Source: JAJPKK01 sp963844635 (lineage in GTDB: Bacteria; Pseudomonadota; Alphaproteobacteria; Rhizobiales; Xanthobacteraceae). Taken from it: a stretch of 64,000 bases of DNA. The translations under genes and the position numbers were made by a program. Of the stretch, positions 10,190-26,340 are shown in pieces; the stretch's first letter is position 1, and the number at the start of each line of letters is the position of its first letter. The notes under the pieces are model-generated. The model saw only the letters and a program-made list of their open reading frames with translations, did no database searches and had not been told where the DNA came from. The stretch spans positions 685,079 through 749,078 of the forward strand of contig CAWJPD010000005.1 of NCBI GenBank assembly GCA_963844635.1, written 5' to 3'.

Positions 10190-10502
10190 TCACCGCTCTG
10201 CCGTCAGGCTGAACGCAGCCGGCAAAACAGCGTTTTGATCGCTATCGGCCACGCTTGGAAGACGGATTTACAAAATCTGCAAAGAAGGTGGTGCGCGTGA
10301 GCTCGCCTTGGAGATTCCAGGATCGCACCGCCTCCTTTGATTCGGTTCGGCCACTGGAGTTGATGGAAAACTCCTGACATTCCTGACGACATACCATTCG
10401 TCCGTAAACCGCGCTCGTACATGTCAGGGCGGTTCCGAGCAAATTGGAATGCGCGGCGCGCTACGCCGCCACGATCCGCCGTGGCAGGTACTCAGGCCGC
10501 TC
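10190..10502. other. 313-base stretch without a supported gene
   Basis: This is the convergent gap between the HTH gene and the small membrane gene. Short minus-strand frames exist but have no family features or ribosome sites. Confidence 0.4.
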
Positions 10503-10705
10503 TCACGCCGTCCTGCCACGCCACCAGGCGAAGGCGAACATCACCACCGCGGCAGCCAGCGCGGCGATCCCGTGCTTGCTGTGGATGCGATCCGAGCCGC
10601 CTCAAAGCCCGGAACGAAGTCCGGCAGAGATCCGGCCGGAACGAGGAAATAGGCGGCCGCAACGCCGAGCAGGGCAAGCCCCAGCACGATGGCGATAAGC
10701 TTCAT
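10503..10705 (-). pseudogene. small two-helix membrane protein, one frameshift
   Basis: From 10705 the minus strand reads MKLIAIVLGLALLGVAAAYF (one transmembrane helix) and LVPAGSLPDFVPGFEA. The frame then slips near 10590. In the next frame it continues HSKHGIAALAAAVVMFAFAW, a second helix, and WRGRTA to the stop at 10503. Adding one base gives a 67-residue protein. The VPAGSLPxFxPG loop followed by a KHGIAAL helix is a layout I recall for small inner-membrane proteins of unknown function in this order. Confidence 0.65.
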
Positions 10706-10820
10706 CGACGATATCCTCCGATGGTTCAGGGTGGTCAAACGCGGGCCGATACCGGACCACTGCGACGATCGTGTGGCTCGCACTCATCTGCTTCAAACGG
10801 GCCGATCCATACTCACTTGG

Positions 10821-10918
10821 CGCATCATCTCGAAAGGTTGCAGACTTTGCGGACAAAGATCATGCGCAAAATCAAGGAGAACAGAGGGAGGCGGTTCATA
10901 CGGAACGCATCCCGATCA
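10821..10918. repeat. intergenic repeat family A, copy 3
   Basis: Reverse orientation relative to copy 2: palindromic core cgcatcatctcgaaaggttg ... aaagatcatgcgcaaaatca, then the gggaggcggttca ... gaacgcatcccga block. It lies in the 525-base gap 10706-11230, which otherwise holds only the presumed promoter of the outer-membrane protein gene. Confidence 0.85.
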
Positions 10919-11230
10919 AGGACCGTCAGAGTCAGTGACTCACAGCATGCCCCGACCCCCCACACGCTTGGATGCGCCCGCGGGGGCATGCGCTTCCGCT
11001 TGGGCGGCCGAGTGGGATTCGCAGACAACAGATTGAATCAAAACGAGATTCAGCGGTAGTTGTGGCATCACGGATACAACTATCCGGAAATCAAGGCCCG
11101 GCCATCTGCCTCGCCACCGAAACGCTTGCGCTTCAAGCATGTGCGGCTAAATTTGGCATGATCTGGGGTGTTGCCGCGTAGGCGAGTTCGTTGCGTCGTT
11201 CCGCGAAGCACGTGGGGGGAGCTTCTCTGC

Positions 11231-12261
11231 ATGCCGCCACTTGAAGCATCACTGCGCGGCTCGCTGCTCACGGGCGCATCCGCGCTCGCCCTGTCCATTT
11301 CGGCTTTCAGCGCACGCGCCCAGGGCGTGATACCGCCGCAACAACCCACATGGCTGGTGTGGATTGAAGGAGGTTCACTCTACACCTCGGGAGGCAACTA
11401 CAACGTTCCTTCGCTGCCGAACCTGGGGTCGCCGTTCTTCTCCTTCGCTCCCTCGCGCGGCGTGGAAGGGGCGGCCGGCTTCGAATACCATGCGCCTGCG
11501 CAGCCGTGGCATTTCGTTTTCGACATCCAAGGCGGCATCACGAGTTGGGCGACCAAGAATAACACTTCGCATGGAACGTATGCGTCAGTCGTACCCGGTT
11601 ATACCGACCATAAATTCTTCCATTCCACCAACAGCGCCGAGACCGCTCGTGAGCGAGAAAATCACGCCGCGATGGACTTCATGATCGGGCGCGATTTCGG
11701 ATTGGGCCTCCTCGGCATCGGTCAATTGCAATTCGGAGCGCGAATTGCGGACCTCAGCGCGACCGCCAACGGGTTCCAGACGGAGTCGAAATTTCATTCA
11801 ACGCAAACGGCGTCCTATTACCTTCCAGCCTACCATCTTGCGGGGTCGGGCACGGCAAACGAGACCGCTGATGCAACCTGGAAGAGCCGCTTTTTCGGCG
11901 CCGGACCTCGCATCGCTCTGGTCGACAGCATCCCGTTTGGCGGCTTCTGGTCGATCGATTTTGCCGCCGGCGTTGCCGGCCTGTTGGGCAACCGCCGCTC
12001 GGTTCTTCCGTCACAATCGCCTCGACGGGATCGCCCGGCGCGACACTCTATGGCAGCAACAATTCCACCCCGTTCATATTCAATACCGACGGCTTCGCCG
12101 CACTCTCTTACGCCTTGTCCAGCAACTACAAGCTCAGTGCCGGCATTCGCGCGGACTACTACGCGAACGCGCTCACGACCTACAATATCGCGACCGGCGG
12201 CACCGCCAATGTAAGCCGCACCTACTGGGGCCCCTTCTTGCGGTTGACCGGCCAGTTCTGA
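11231..12261 (+). pseudogene. outer-membrane beta-barrel protein, one frameshift
   Basis: The start at 11231 opens a signal peptide (LLTGASALALSISAFSARAQ). Alternating strands follow, such as WLVWIEGGSLYTSGGNY, GVEGAAGFEYHAPAQPWHFV, FDIQGGITSW, IGQLQFGARIADL and RFFGAGPRIALVDSIPFGG. Near 12000 the frame changes by one missing base. The text continues GATLYGSNNSTPFIFN, FAALSYALSSNYKLSAGIRA, DYYANALTTY and VSRTYWGPFLRLTGQF, ending in the phenylalanine typical of barrel proteins. Repaired length 343. Overall it resembles Lpg1974-type/MOMP-like barrels, but the family is not certain. Confidence 0.8.
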
Positions 12262-12307
12262 CGGCGCAGTCTGGCCGGCGATCGTTCACGGGAGCGCCCG
12301 TTCCGGC

Positions 12308-13756
12308 ATGCACGTACTCGAACCTTTGCTTTTTCATGCGCGCCTTCAGCCGGAGGCGACGGCGCTGTGCGTGCCCGGCCGTAACATGGTCACGTACGGT
12401 CAGCTTGCCGAACAGATGAACAATGTCGCCCGCCGCGCGCTTTCATTCGGCCTTCGGCCCGGGAGCGTCGTCGCGCTGTCGATCGAGGAGCCGCTCGCTC
12501 ATGCGGTAGTCATTCTCGGCCTTACCCTCGCGGGCATGGTGACGGCGTCGGTGATGCGAGGGCGGCCGCCGCGTGGCCTCAAGTTCGACGGCGTGATCAG
12601 CAACAACCTTCCGTCGTTCGTCCCCGGGGTCCCTGCGCTGCCGCTCGACCTGACCTGGTTCGCTGGGACTGGCAAGCCCGTCGAGATGGCTCCATCGAGT
12701 ATTGATGCGGCGGATCAAGCCTGCCGGATCGTATTCACCTCTGGGACCACGGGCAGCGCAAAAGCCGTGGCCCTTTCCCACCGCATCGTGCTGGCCCGTA
12801 CCGCACTGTATGGGCGGTTAATGCCAAAAATCCATTCGCGCCTGTTTTCGAGCATGCCGCTCGCGAATGGGGGCAGCATGGACGGGCTTGCCGGCGTCCT
12901 TGGCGCGGGCGCCACTATTTATTTCGCCACCGACAAGGTGGAAGATACGCTGCGCTCGTTCGAGGCATTCCGGATGGAGGCAATGGGCGGCAGTCCGGCG
13001 ATTCTGGCCCACCTCCTGGACAGCCTCGACCGCTTTCCCGAACTGGAATATCAGTTCGATACCATGGTCACGGGCGGCGGCATGTTGCGACCGTCGCTGG
13101 TCCGGCGCCTGCGGCCGCGCCTCTGCCGGCATCTGTACAACGCCTATGGTTCGACCGAGGCCGGCATGTGTGCTTTCGCGCCAGCCCAGCAAATCGCGGA
13201 CATACCGGGAGCGGTCGGTTACGTAGTGCCAGGCGCACGCATCGAGATCGTCGACGAAAACGATCGGGCGGTGCCGGCGAACGCCGAGGGCATCATTCGG
13301 ACCGCGACTGAATATGCCGTATCTTCATATGTGAACGCTCCGGAACATTCGTCCCGAGTGTTTCGCGATGGCTGGGTTTATCCGGGAGACACCGGCTCTC
13401 TCACGCCTGACAATCTGCTGATCGTTTCGGGCCGTCAGGAGCAGGTCTTGAATGTCGGCGGCGGAAAATTGGCGCTTGAGAAGCTCGAGGCCGCCCTGAG
13501 TTCCTTCGCGGGCGTGACGGAGGCCGCGGCATTGATCGAGCCCGGCGAGGCCGGAATTGAAGAAGTCTGGGCGGCCCTGGTATCTCCGGGAAAAATCGAT
13601 CTTGAAGCTCTGCGGACCCATTGCCGTTCTCGGGTGCCCCCGGTCTTTGTGCCGGCCCGCGCCGTCCAGGTCGAAGCGCTTCCGGTGAACGAAAGCGGCA
13701 AAATCGATCGGGACAAATTGAGGCAGATGGTTTTCAGTGCCCTCGCCGTGCATTGA
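12308..13756 (+). CDS. AMP-forming acyl-CoA synthetase/ligase (ANL superfamily)
   Basis: 482 residues. Adenylation core motifs are present: A3 IVFTSGTTGSAKAVALSHR near residue 140, A5 LYNAYGSTEAGM near 280, A7 WVYPGDTGSL near 355, A8-like IVSGRQEQVLNVGGGKL near 380, and the A10 catalytic lysine in PVNESGKIDR near 465. The enzyme activates a carboxylic acid to an acyl-AMP and then a thioester. It is somewhat shorter than fatty-acyl-CoA ligases because the N-terminal domain is compact. It lies 46 bases after the outer-membrane protein gene on the same strand, so the two may be co-transcribed. The substrate is unknown. Confidence 0.92.
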   Translation: MHVLEPLLFHARLQPEATALCVPGRNMVTYGQLAEQMNNVARRALSFGLRPGSVVALSIEEPLAHAVVILGLTLAGMVTASVMRGRPPRGLKFDGVISNNLPSFVPGVPALPLDLTWFAGTGKPVEMAPSSIDAADQACRIVFTSGTTGSAKAVALSHRIVLARTALYGRLMPKIHSRLFSSMPLANGGSMDGLAGVLGAGATIYFATDKVEDTLRSFEAFRMEAMGGSPAILAHLLDSLDRFPELEYQFDTMVTGGGMLRPSLVRRLRPRLCRHLYNAYGSTEAGMCAFAPAQQIADIPGAVGYVVPGARIEIVDENDRAVPANAEGIIRTATEYAVSSYVNAPEHSSRVFRDGWVYPGDTGSLTPDNLLIVSGRQEQVLNVGGGKLALEKLEAALSSFAGVTEAAALIEPGEAGIEEVWAALVSPGKIDLEALRTHCRSRVPPVFVPARAVQVEALPVNESGKIDRDKLRQMVFSALAVH

Positions 13757-13815
13757 TGCCTTGTCGTGGCGCGGCCGGTGAATGTGTTCGAGCTACTTTA
13801 GACCGTTGTAGCGAT

Positions 13816-14505
13816 CTAAGGCGCGCCGCGCAGCACGATGCGGTCGCCGCGCACGTCCCATCCCTGCAGCCGGGTTAGAAAGCTCATCCCGAGCAGGCTG
13901 ATCCTGAGCTGACCGGGCTGCGCGACCAGCGCCGGGACCGAACGTTCGACAATGCCGCCGATCGCGATCCGGTCGAGAGTCACGGGCGCTGCCTGCGCGC
14001 GACCATTCGCGGTCTCCACCGGGACGGAGTAGCGCATCAATTCAAGCGGCAGACCAGCAGCGAGTGCCGCCTCGCGCGTCAGCATCACCGAACTCGCGCC
14101 GGTGTCGAGCAGCATCGCCACCCTCGCCCCATTTATCTCGGTCGTAATCTGGAAATCGCCGTTCGCAGTCCGCGCGACCTCGACCGTTTCCCCGCGTGCG
14201 ATCGCGCGCCCGGGCACGAGCTCCGCCATGACGCGGTCACTCACATCCTTGAGTTCGAAACGATAGGTATAGATGGCGACCAGCACCAGAGCGACCGCAA
14301 CCCATAGCAAACCCGCCTGGAGCGCCTCGCCCAGCCGGTTCCGAAACAGCCGCAGCAGGCCGGCACCGACAAGGACCAGAAAACCGGTCTGATAGACAAG
14401 CGAGACCAGACGGCCCTGATCGAGCCCGGTCACATCGCCGCCGCGGCCAGCCACGAGTGCGATCAATCCGGCGATCATTGCCAACAGCAGAATGATCTTC
14501 ATCAT
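13816..14505 (-). CDS. membrane-anchored retropepsin-like aspartic protease (TIGR02281-type)
   Basis: 229 residues. Three hydrophobic segments near the N-terminus (IILLLAMIAGLIALVAG, VYQTGFLVLVGAGLLRL, LLWVAVALVLVAIYTY) anchor a C-terminal protease domain. Its active-site motif is VAMLLDTGASSVMLTREAA (DTGA around residue 135), followed by LDRIAIGGIVERSVPALV and LLGMSFLTRLQGWDVRGDRI, the usual end of clan AA bacterial retropepsins. A probable inner-membrane protease with periplasmic or cytoplasmic face undetermined. It is divergent from the kelch gene, with repeat family B between them. Confidence 0.9.
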   Translation of the reverse strand: MMKIILLLAMIAGLIALVAGRGGDVTGLDQGRLVSLVYQTGFLVLVGAGLLRLFRNRLGEALQAGLLWVAVALVLVAIYTYRFELKDVSDRVMAELVPGRAIARGETVEVARTANGDFQITTEINGARVAMLLDTGASSVMLTREAALAAGLPLELMRYSVPVETANGRAQAAPVTLDRIAIGGIVERSVPALVAQPGQLRISLLGMSFLTRLQGWDVRGDRIVLRGAP

Positions 14506-14593
14506 AGCGTCGATCTACGTCGCAGAACGCGCCAAACCCTGGCCCGAGCCGCCCCACGGTCCCGCGGCATCGGCGAATAGGACGGGTAGGGCT

Positions 14594-14684
14594 CCGCGAA
14601 AATAACCGCTCCGACACTCTGCAAATCAGCAACTTGGTGTGGCGAACGAGCCGGCACCCAACTCGGTTATTTTCGCGGGTACCC
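14594..14684. repeat. repeat family B, copy 1 (91-base terminal inverted-repeat element)
   Basis: It begins ccgcgaaaataac and ends gttattttcgcgg followed by gtaccc, so the 13-base ends are perfect inverted repeats. A second 91-base copy lies at 45286-45376. Both sit between divergently transcribed genes. It occupies much of the 331-base gap 14506-14836. Confidence 0.85.
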
Positions 14685-14836
14685 TAAATAGCCGCATGCC
14701 GCCGATTCGGGTAGCTTGAGCGGCGCCGCAGTGTAAACCCATAAAGCATCCGGCGCGCAGTCGCTGTCCCGGGAAAACACCCTTCAGGGCTGGCAATTCG
14801 GCACGATCGCGCTCCACGACCTAAAGGGAGGATCCC

Positions 14837-15815
14837 ATGAAAATGCGTCACCTCGTTGCCGCCTTGGCCTGCGCCGGCGCGATCTCCGTGCTGGGCATGG
14901 TGGCAAAGCCGGCCGCTCAAGACGGCAATCAACAGGGAAGCTGGACCCAGAAGGCGCCGATGCCGACGGCCCGAAACGAGGTGTCCGCCGCCTACCTGAA
15001 CGGAAAGGTTTATGTCCTTGGCGGAAGCATCAACCGCGTTTCGGTTCCCCATGTCGAGGAATACGATATCGCGACCGACAAATGGACTCAGCGCATGCCG
15101 ACGCTGCGCGGCCTCGACCACATGGGCATCGCAGTGGTTAACGGCAAGATCATCACGGTGGGTGGCTTCACCGCATCTGTCCATGCCTATCCACAGGTAG
15201 ATGTATACGAATACGATCCGGCCGCAAATTCGTGGCGCCCGCTGGCGCCGATGAAAGCTCCGCGGGCCTCGGTCGGCGTCGCCGTGGTCGACGGGAAAGT
15301 GCATGCCATTGGTGGGCGCGACCCCATGGGCAAGACACTGACCACGCACGAAGTCTATGACCCTGCCACCAACAAATGGACGGATGCCACGCCACTGCCG
15401 ACCCCGCGCGATCACATGGCGACGGTCGCGGTCGATGGAAAAATCCACGTGATCGGCGGCCGCGTGACAGAGTCCTGCCGAGCCGGTCGGCCGCCACGAC
15501 GTGTACGATCCGGCAAGCAATTCCTGGAGTTCGGCACCGCCGCTTCCGACGCCACGCAGCGGCGTGTTCTCGACTTTTTACAAGGGCCTGATCTTGGTGC
15601 TCGGCGGCGAGTTCCCGCCGCAGAATCGTACATTCAATGAAAACGAGGGGTTTGACGTCAAGTCAGGCACCTGGCGAACCCTCGCCCCGCTGCCGCCCGG
15701 CCGCCATGCCACGGCAGCGGTGACTGACGGGAACAATGTGTACATCGCTGGCGGTTCGCTCAAGCCGGGTTCCGGAGAGGTAACCGACCAGCTGATCGTA
15801 TTTCACCTACCGTGA
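14837..15815 (+). pseudogene. secreted kelch-repeat protein, one frameshift
   Basis: The ATG at 14837 follows the ribosome site aaagggagg. A signal peptide (MRHLVAALACAGAISVLGM) leads into about six kelch blades of ~50 residues: NGKVYVLGGS, NGKIITVGGF, DGKVHAIGGRD, DGKIHVIGGR, KGLILVLGGEF and NNVYIAGGS, each followed by a YD...W line such as VYDPATNKWTD. Near 15475 an extra base breaks the frame inside blade 4-5; the remainder (HDVYDPASNSWSSAPPLPTP) continues in frame to 15815. Repaired length 325 residues. Probably a periplasmic beta-propeller; ligand unknown. Confidence 0.85.
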
Positions 15816-15920
15816 AGGCTCAGAAAGAGCCCGCCCAAGGAACTTTCTCTCAGCAGGAGTAAAAATTTACCTTCCTGTCGCTTTCCAACGCGAATGACAA
15901 AAAAAAATGCAAGCCCGTCC

Positions 15921-15945
15921 GGAACCGAACGGGGACCCGCACGTT
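15921..15945 (+). promoter_or_regulatory. EcfG-type (general stress response) promoter
   Basis: The sequence is an exact GGAAC, 16 bases, then CGTT, matching the published alphaproteobacterial EcfG consensus GGAAC-N16/17-CGTT. It lies ~170 bases upstream of the giant kinase start at 16114 and on the same strand. No other gene starts between them. Confidence 0.6.
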
Positions 15946-16113
15946 TGCGCTCGGCGGCTCCTCGGGAAATCAGGGATGGGCCGTTGTGAAGCGACGCTCG
16001 GGCGTCGGATGCCGAAGCCAGCGACAAGCCTTGCCTGCACCTCGGATCGGGTCCATGAGGCCATCCTTATGCGCGGGCGCAGCGGCGTACGGTAGCACCA
16101 TTGGAGGGCAGGG

Positions 16114-22457
<6,344 letters not shown>

Positions 22458-22470
22458 GCGGAGACGGCCC

Positions 22471-24360
22471 ATGCGGGACGGCGACAAGGTGAACATTCTG
22501 CTGGTCGACGACCAGCCGGCGAAACTGCTCAGCTACGAGGTGATCCTTCGCGACATCGATGAAAACCTGATCAAGGCATCCTCCGGCCGCGAGGCGCTTG
22601 AGCATTTGCTCAAGTCCGAAGTCAGCGTCGTGCTGATGGACGTGTGCATGCCCGAGCTGGACGGCTTTCAGCTTGCGGCCATGATTCGCGAGCATCCGCG
22701 GTTCCGCAGCACCGCCATCATCTTCATCTCGGCAATCCACCTCACTGATGTGGATCGCTTGCGCGGCTACGAGATGGGGGCGGTCGACTACGTTCCCATC
22801 CCGGTCGTGCCCGAGGTGCTGCGGGCGAAGGTGAAGATTTTCGTCGAATTGTACCGCAAGTCACGGCAGCTCGAACAGCTCAATGCCGAGCTGGAAAAGC
22901 GGGTGGCGGAGCGCACCACGGAGCTCGAGCAATCCAACCGACGCCTGAAGGAAAGCGAGGCGCGCCACAACCTCGCCCTTGCCGCCGGCAGGATGGGATC
23001 GTGGGACTGGGATCTCGTGCGCGGCGATTGCGTGTGGGACCATGGGCAGAGGCAGATTTTTGGTGTCGACCGCGCGCCTTTCGAGGTGACGCTGGAGAAT
23101 TTGCGGCGCCTGATCCACCGCGAGGACTGGAAGCTGCTAAGCCGGACGCTGAGTCAAGCGCGTCGCGAGCTCGGATCATACCAGTTCGAGTTTCGCATCT
23201 GTTACCCTGATGGGAGTCTGCGGTGGTGCCTCGGCACGGCCGCGAGTTCGGAAGGTCCGAATGGGATAGCGCGGATCAGCGGCGTCACCATCGACATCAC
23301 CGATCGCAAGGAGGCTGAGGAACGGCAATCGCTCCTGGCCCGCGAAGTCGATCATCGCGCAAAGAACGCGCTGGCGATCGTTCATGCGATCGTGTGTCTG
23401 ACCCGGGCCGACAATATCAAGCAATATGTCGCGGCGGTCGAGGGCCGTATCCAGGCGCTGGCCCGCGCACACAGCCTGCTTGCCGAATCGCGGTGGGTCG
23501 GCGCCAACATCAATCAGATCGTCCAGGACGAGCTTGCGCCTTATCGCAATTCGAAGTTCGATCGCGTCGCCATTGCCGGCCGCGACCTGTCGCTCAACTC
23601 GTCGACAGCCCAAGGCTTGGCGCTGGCGCTGCATGAACTCGCGACCAATGCTGCGAAATACGGCTCGCTATCAACTCCCGCCGGCGGCGTCCAGGTGGTC
23701 TGGGAGCTGACGGGCGGAACGCTGGAGCTGCGCTGGTCCGAACATGGCGGGCCGCCGGTCAGCCATTCCGGTACAGGTGGCTTCGGCATTCGCGTCATCA
23801 CCGCGAGCGTCGAGAGCCAGTTGGGCGGCAAGGTCAAGCTGGACTGGCGCCGCGACGGGCTGCGTTGCGTCATCTCGATCCCTCACCAGCTGCGGCTGGA
23901 ATTTCCGGATGCGTCGCAGGCCCCGGCTCCGATCGCGGCGACCGGCCGCGAGCTTGGCACCGCAAGCGGCAGGCGCAAGCGCATCTTGGTGGTCGAGGAC
24001 GAAAGCCTGATCGCCATGATGATCGTGCAATCGCTGGGCGAATTAGGCCTCGAAGCCATCGGCCCCTTCGGCAAGGTTGCCGAAGCGATCAGCGCGCTCG
24101 AGCGCGAGCAGATTGATGGAGCCATTCTTGACATCAATCTCGCCGGCGAAATGGTCTATCCGATCGCCCGGTTGCTGCAAGCTCGCGAGGTGCCTTTCGT
24201 GTTCATGACCGGCTACGGCTCGGATACCGTCGCTTCACCGTTCCCGGACGTCCAGGTGTTCAAAAAGCCGATCGCCCGCGAACTCTTGCAAGAGCTGTTC
24301 TCGCGCCCACCCGTCGCACCAAGCGAGATGGCGCGCACCCCGGTCGGCGCTGTCGGCTAG
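22471..24360 (+). CDS. hybrid HWE histidine kinase: REC-PAS-HWE kinase-REC
   Basis: 629 residues from ATG 22471, 13 bases after the giant kinase stop, so probably the same operon. An N-terminal receiver (residues ~6-125) has ILLVDDQPAK and phosphoacceptor D57 in VLMDVCMPELDG. A short coiled coil leads to a PAS/PAC domain (~165-290; ending GVTIDITDRKEAEER). The HWE/HisKA_2 kinase has LLAREVDHRAKNALAIVHAI, with the phospho-accepting histidine, and the N-box ALHELATNAAKYGSL. A C-terminal receiver (~505-615) has ILVVEDESLIAMMI and AILDINLAGE. The first receiver may accept phosphate from the giant kinase. HWE kinases often act on the PhyR-EcfG stress pathway. Confidence 0.93.
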   Translation: MRDGDKVNILLVDDQPAKLLSYEVILRDIDENLIKASSGREALEHLLKSEVSVVLMDVCMPELDGFQLAAMIREHPRFRSTAIIFISAIHLTDVDRLRGYEMGAVDYVPIPVVPEVLRAKVKIFVELYRKSRQLEQLNAELEKRVAERTTELEQSNRRLKESEARHNLALAAGRMGSWDWDLVRGDCVWDHGQRQIFGVDRAPFEVTLENLRRLIHREDWKLLSRTLSQARRELGSYQFEFRICYPDGSLRWCLGTAASSEGPNGIARISGVTIDITDRKEAEERQSLLAREVDHRAKNALAIVHAIVCLTRADNIKQYVAAVEGRIQALARAHSLLAESRWVGANINQIVQDELAPYRNSKFDRVAIAGRDLSLNSSTAQGLALALHELATNAAKYGSLSTPAGGVQVVWELTGGTLELRWSEHGGPPVSHSGTGGFGIRVITASVESQLGGKVKLDWRRDGLRCVISIPHQLRLEFPDASQAPAPIAATGRELGTASGRRKRILVVEDESLIAMMIVQSLGELGLEAIGPFGKVAEAISALEREQIDGAILDINLAGEMVYPIARLLQAREVPFVFMTGYGSDTVASPFPDVQVFKKPIARELLQELFSRPPVAPSEMARTPVGAVG

Positions 24361-24503
24361 CGCATGATCCCGTAAAGTTGGAGGTTTTTCGAACAACGTC
24401 ATGCGCGAAATCAACACGCATCCGTCGTCGAGCGCAGTCCGCGACGGGTGCGCAGAACATAACCGAGCGGGAGGCGATTCAACCTGAACGCATCCCGCTC
24501 TGA
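24361..24503. repeat. intergenic repeat family A, copy 4 (long subtype)
   Basis: Core cgcatgatcccgtaaagttg ... gtcatgcgcgaaatca, then an extra ~45-base block (cacgcatccgtcgtcgagcg ...) and the gcgggaggcgattcaacctg ... cgcatcccgctctga end. The extra block is shared only with copy 7 at 46921-47048. It starts directly after the kinase stop codon. Confidence 0.88.
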
Positions 24504-24639
24504 CCGAGAGGGGCCGCGCGACACCGTTCGATCCCAAAATTACGCGTTTTCACTTCGGCTGCTTTGTCGGCGACCCGTGGGGTCTCGGACCGGTGACACA
24601 GCACGGCGGAAAAAAAATTCCACCGGTTCCCAATGCTGG

Positions 24640-24664
24640 GAACCCAGGCGCCGGCGCGGCATTG
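24640..24664 (+). promoter_or_regulatory. weak EcfG-like promoter candidate before the ASRT-otsBA genes
   Basis: GGAAC at 24640-24644, a 16-base spacer, then CATT at 24661-24664: one mismatch from the CGTT -10 element. It lies 48 bases before the ASRT-family start. Confidence 0.3.
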
Positions 24665-24711
24665 AAGCAAGGCTGGGCGTAGCGCGGCCGGTGTGCCGCC
24701 AGGGTCTGCAC

Positions 24712-25086
24712 ATGGAAACAATCGGGCGACGCCGTTGGGCCATCGCGGAAGGTTATATTCCCTCTGAGAGCGCGTTCTCCGATCGCACCCTCATCTCGCA
24801 CGAGACTGCCTGCATCCTCAATCCGGGCGACCAGGACGCGCACGTCGCCATTACCGTGTTCTTTGCCGATCGCGAGCCGGTCGGTCCGTACCGCGTCACC
24901 ATAGCGCCGCGACGAACCTTGCACCTGCGTTTCAACGATCTCGATGACCCCCAGCCGGTTCCCCGCGATACCGATTATGCCTCCGTGTTCGAATCCGACG
25001 CGCCGATCGTGGTGCAGCATACGCGGCTGGATTCACGTCGCGCCGAGCTCGCGCTGTTATCAACGGTCGCCTATGCTGAGAGTTGA
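24712..25086 (+). CDS. ASRT-family protein (sensory rhodopsin transducer-like)
   Basis: 124 residues from ATG 24712. The sequence RRWAIAEGYIPSES, HETACILNPGDQDAHVAITV, FFADREPVGPYRVTIAPRRT, LHLRFNDL and VFESDAPIVVQHTRLDSR matches the ASRT family (Pfam PF07100), named for the Anabaena sensory rhodopsin transducer, a soluble all-beta oligomer. Most bacterial members occur without a rhodopsin, and none is visible here, so a role in light sensing is not supported. It lies 30 bases before otsB and probably shares its transcript. Confidence 0.85.
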   Translation: METIGRRRWAIAEGYIPSESAFSDRTLISHETACILNPGDQDAHVAITVFFADREPVGPYRVTIAPRRTLHLRFNDLDDPQPVPRDTDYASVFESDAPIVVQHTRLDSRRAELALLSTVAYAES

Positions 25087-25116
25087 TCGCCAGATGCTCT
25101 GCCGGAACTCTGAACG

Positions 25117-25938
25117 ATGGTGTTCGCGGCTTCAAATGAAACGATGATGCCGATCGACGTGACTTGTCGCAGGTCACAGCATTTGCCGCTATGGCCGAAC
25201 TCCGGCGATCTCGATGCGGCAGCCCTGCTTTTCGATATTGACGGTACCCTCCTCGATATTGCGCCCACGCCGTCGGGCGTCTCGGTACCTCCATCCTTGC
25301 GCGATTGTCTTCACGAGCTCCATGGCCGAACCGACGGGGCGTTGGCCCTGGTCAGCGGACGCCAGATCGGAAACATCGATCACCTGTTTGCCCCGCTGCG
25401 GCTGCCCGCCATTGGTGGTCATGGCGCCGAAATGCGCGTTGCGGGGAACCAACCCCATACCCGTTGCGGGGACTCGATCGGAGAGGCGGTTCGCGCAGAG
25501 GTCAACGGGATGCTGGTCGATAAGCTCGGCATCATTACCGAAGACAAGGGATCGTCGCTCGCGATCCATTATCGATTAGCCCCCACGAGCGGACCTGAGC
25601 TGAAAGCAGAAATAGCCAAAATCCTCGACCGTCATGCGGCGGCTCGGCTTGAGGCGCTTTACGGAAAGGCCGTGATCGAAATCAAACCGCGCAGTTTCGA
25701 CAAAGGCACCGCCGTTGTGGAATTGATGAAAATTGCGCCCTTTGCGAACCGTCGCCCCTTTTTTGTAGGCGACGACACAACCGACCAAGCGGTGTTCGCG
25801 GTTTTGCCTATGCTTGGTGGTCGCGGCTTCTCGGTCGAGCGCCGCCTCGACGGGGCGAACGGCGTGTTTGCCTCCCCGTGTGAAGTGCGCTTTTGGCTTG
25901 AGCGACTGTGCGGGCGAGTCGAAGTGAATTCGCCTTGA
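25117..25938 (+). CDS. otsB: trehalose-6-phosphate phosphatase
   Basis: 273 residues. HAD-superfamily motif I is LLFDIDGTLLDIAPTP near residue 37. GALALVSGRQIGNIDHLF carries motif II. IEIKPRSFDKGTAV and FFVGDDTTDQAVF hold motifs III and IV of the TPP family, and IGGHGAEMR is the trehalose-phosphatase cap signature. It removes the phosphate from trehalose 6-phosphate, the second step of trehalose synthesis, a compatible solute made in osmotic, heat and desiccation stress. otsA follows on the same strand after a 402-base gap. Confidence 0.95.
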   Translation: MVFAASNETMMPIDVTCRRSQHLPLWPNSGDLDAAALLFDIDGTLLDIAPTPSGVSVPPSLRDCLHELHGRTDGALALVSGRQIGNIDHLFAPLRLPAIGGHGAEMRVAGNQPHTRCGDSIGEAVRAEVNGMLVDKLGIITEDKGSSLAIHYRLAPTSGPELKAEIAKILDRHAAARLEALYGKAVIEIKPRSFDKGTAVVELMKIAPFANRRPFFVGDDTTDQAVFAVLPMLGGRGFSVERRLDGANGVFASPCEVRFWLERLCGRVEVNSP

Positions 25939-26340
25939 AAAAAGCTCGTTTCTTTCGCTCGCGGCAGGGCGCCACCGCCGCTTGTGCAGGATTGGGACAG
26001 TTTCCGTGCTCCCGGGCGGCTTGCCGGAGACCGGCGGACGATCGATACGTGAACTTTTGCACCGCGAACACGTTATGCGCTACACGGGACCACGGCGATT
26101 TCGGCCAACTGAAATCGGCGTTATATTCTGCCGGTTTCGCTGGTCGAGGCGTGGTTCAATCAGGCTCCGCAGGCGGCTTGCAATGTTCATTGATTTCCTG
26201 AGGAACGCTAACCGCTGCAGGCCGCCGGCGGAGTTTATATGGCTGCATAACAGGATGTTGGCCGGCGGTCCGCAGACGGATACGAGTATCAGTCCGCTCT
26301 CGACGGCGATGTGCCTGTCGCCGCGGTGGGAGAATCGCCC
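25939..26340. other. 402-base gap between otsB and otsA
   Basis: No supported gene. The frames here are short and arginine-rich, and one overlaps the otsA start. The stretch is richer in A/T around 26040-26200 and may carry a separate otsA promoter, though I find no clear -35/-10 pair. Confidence 0.4.
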
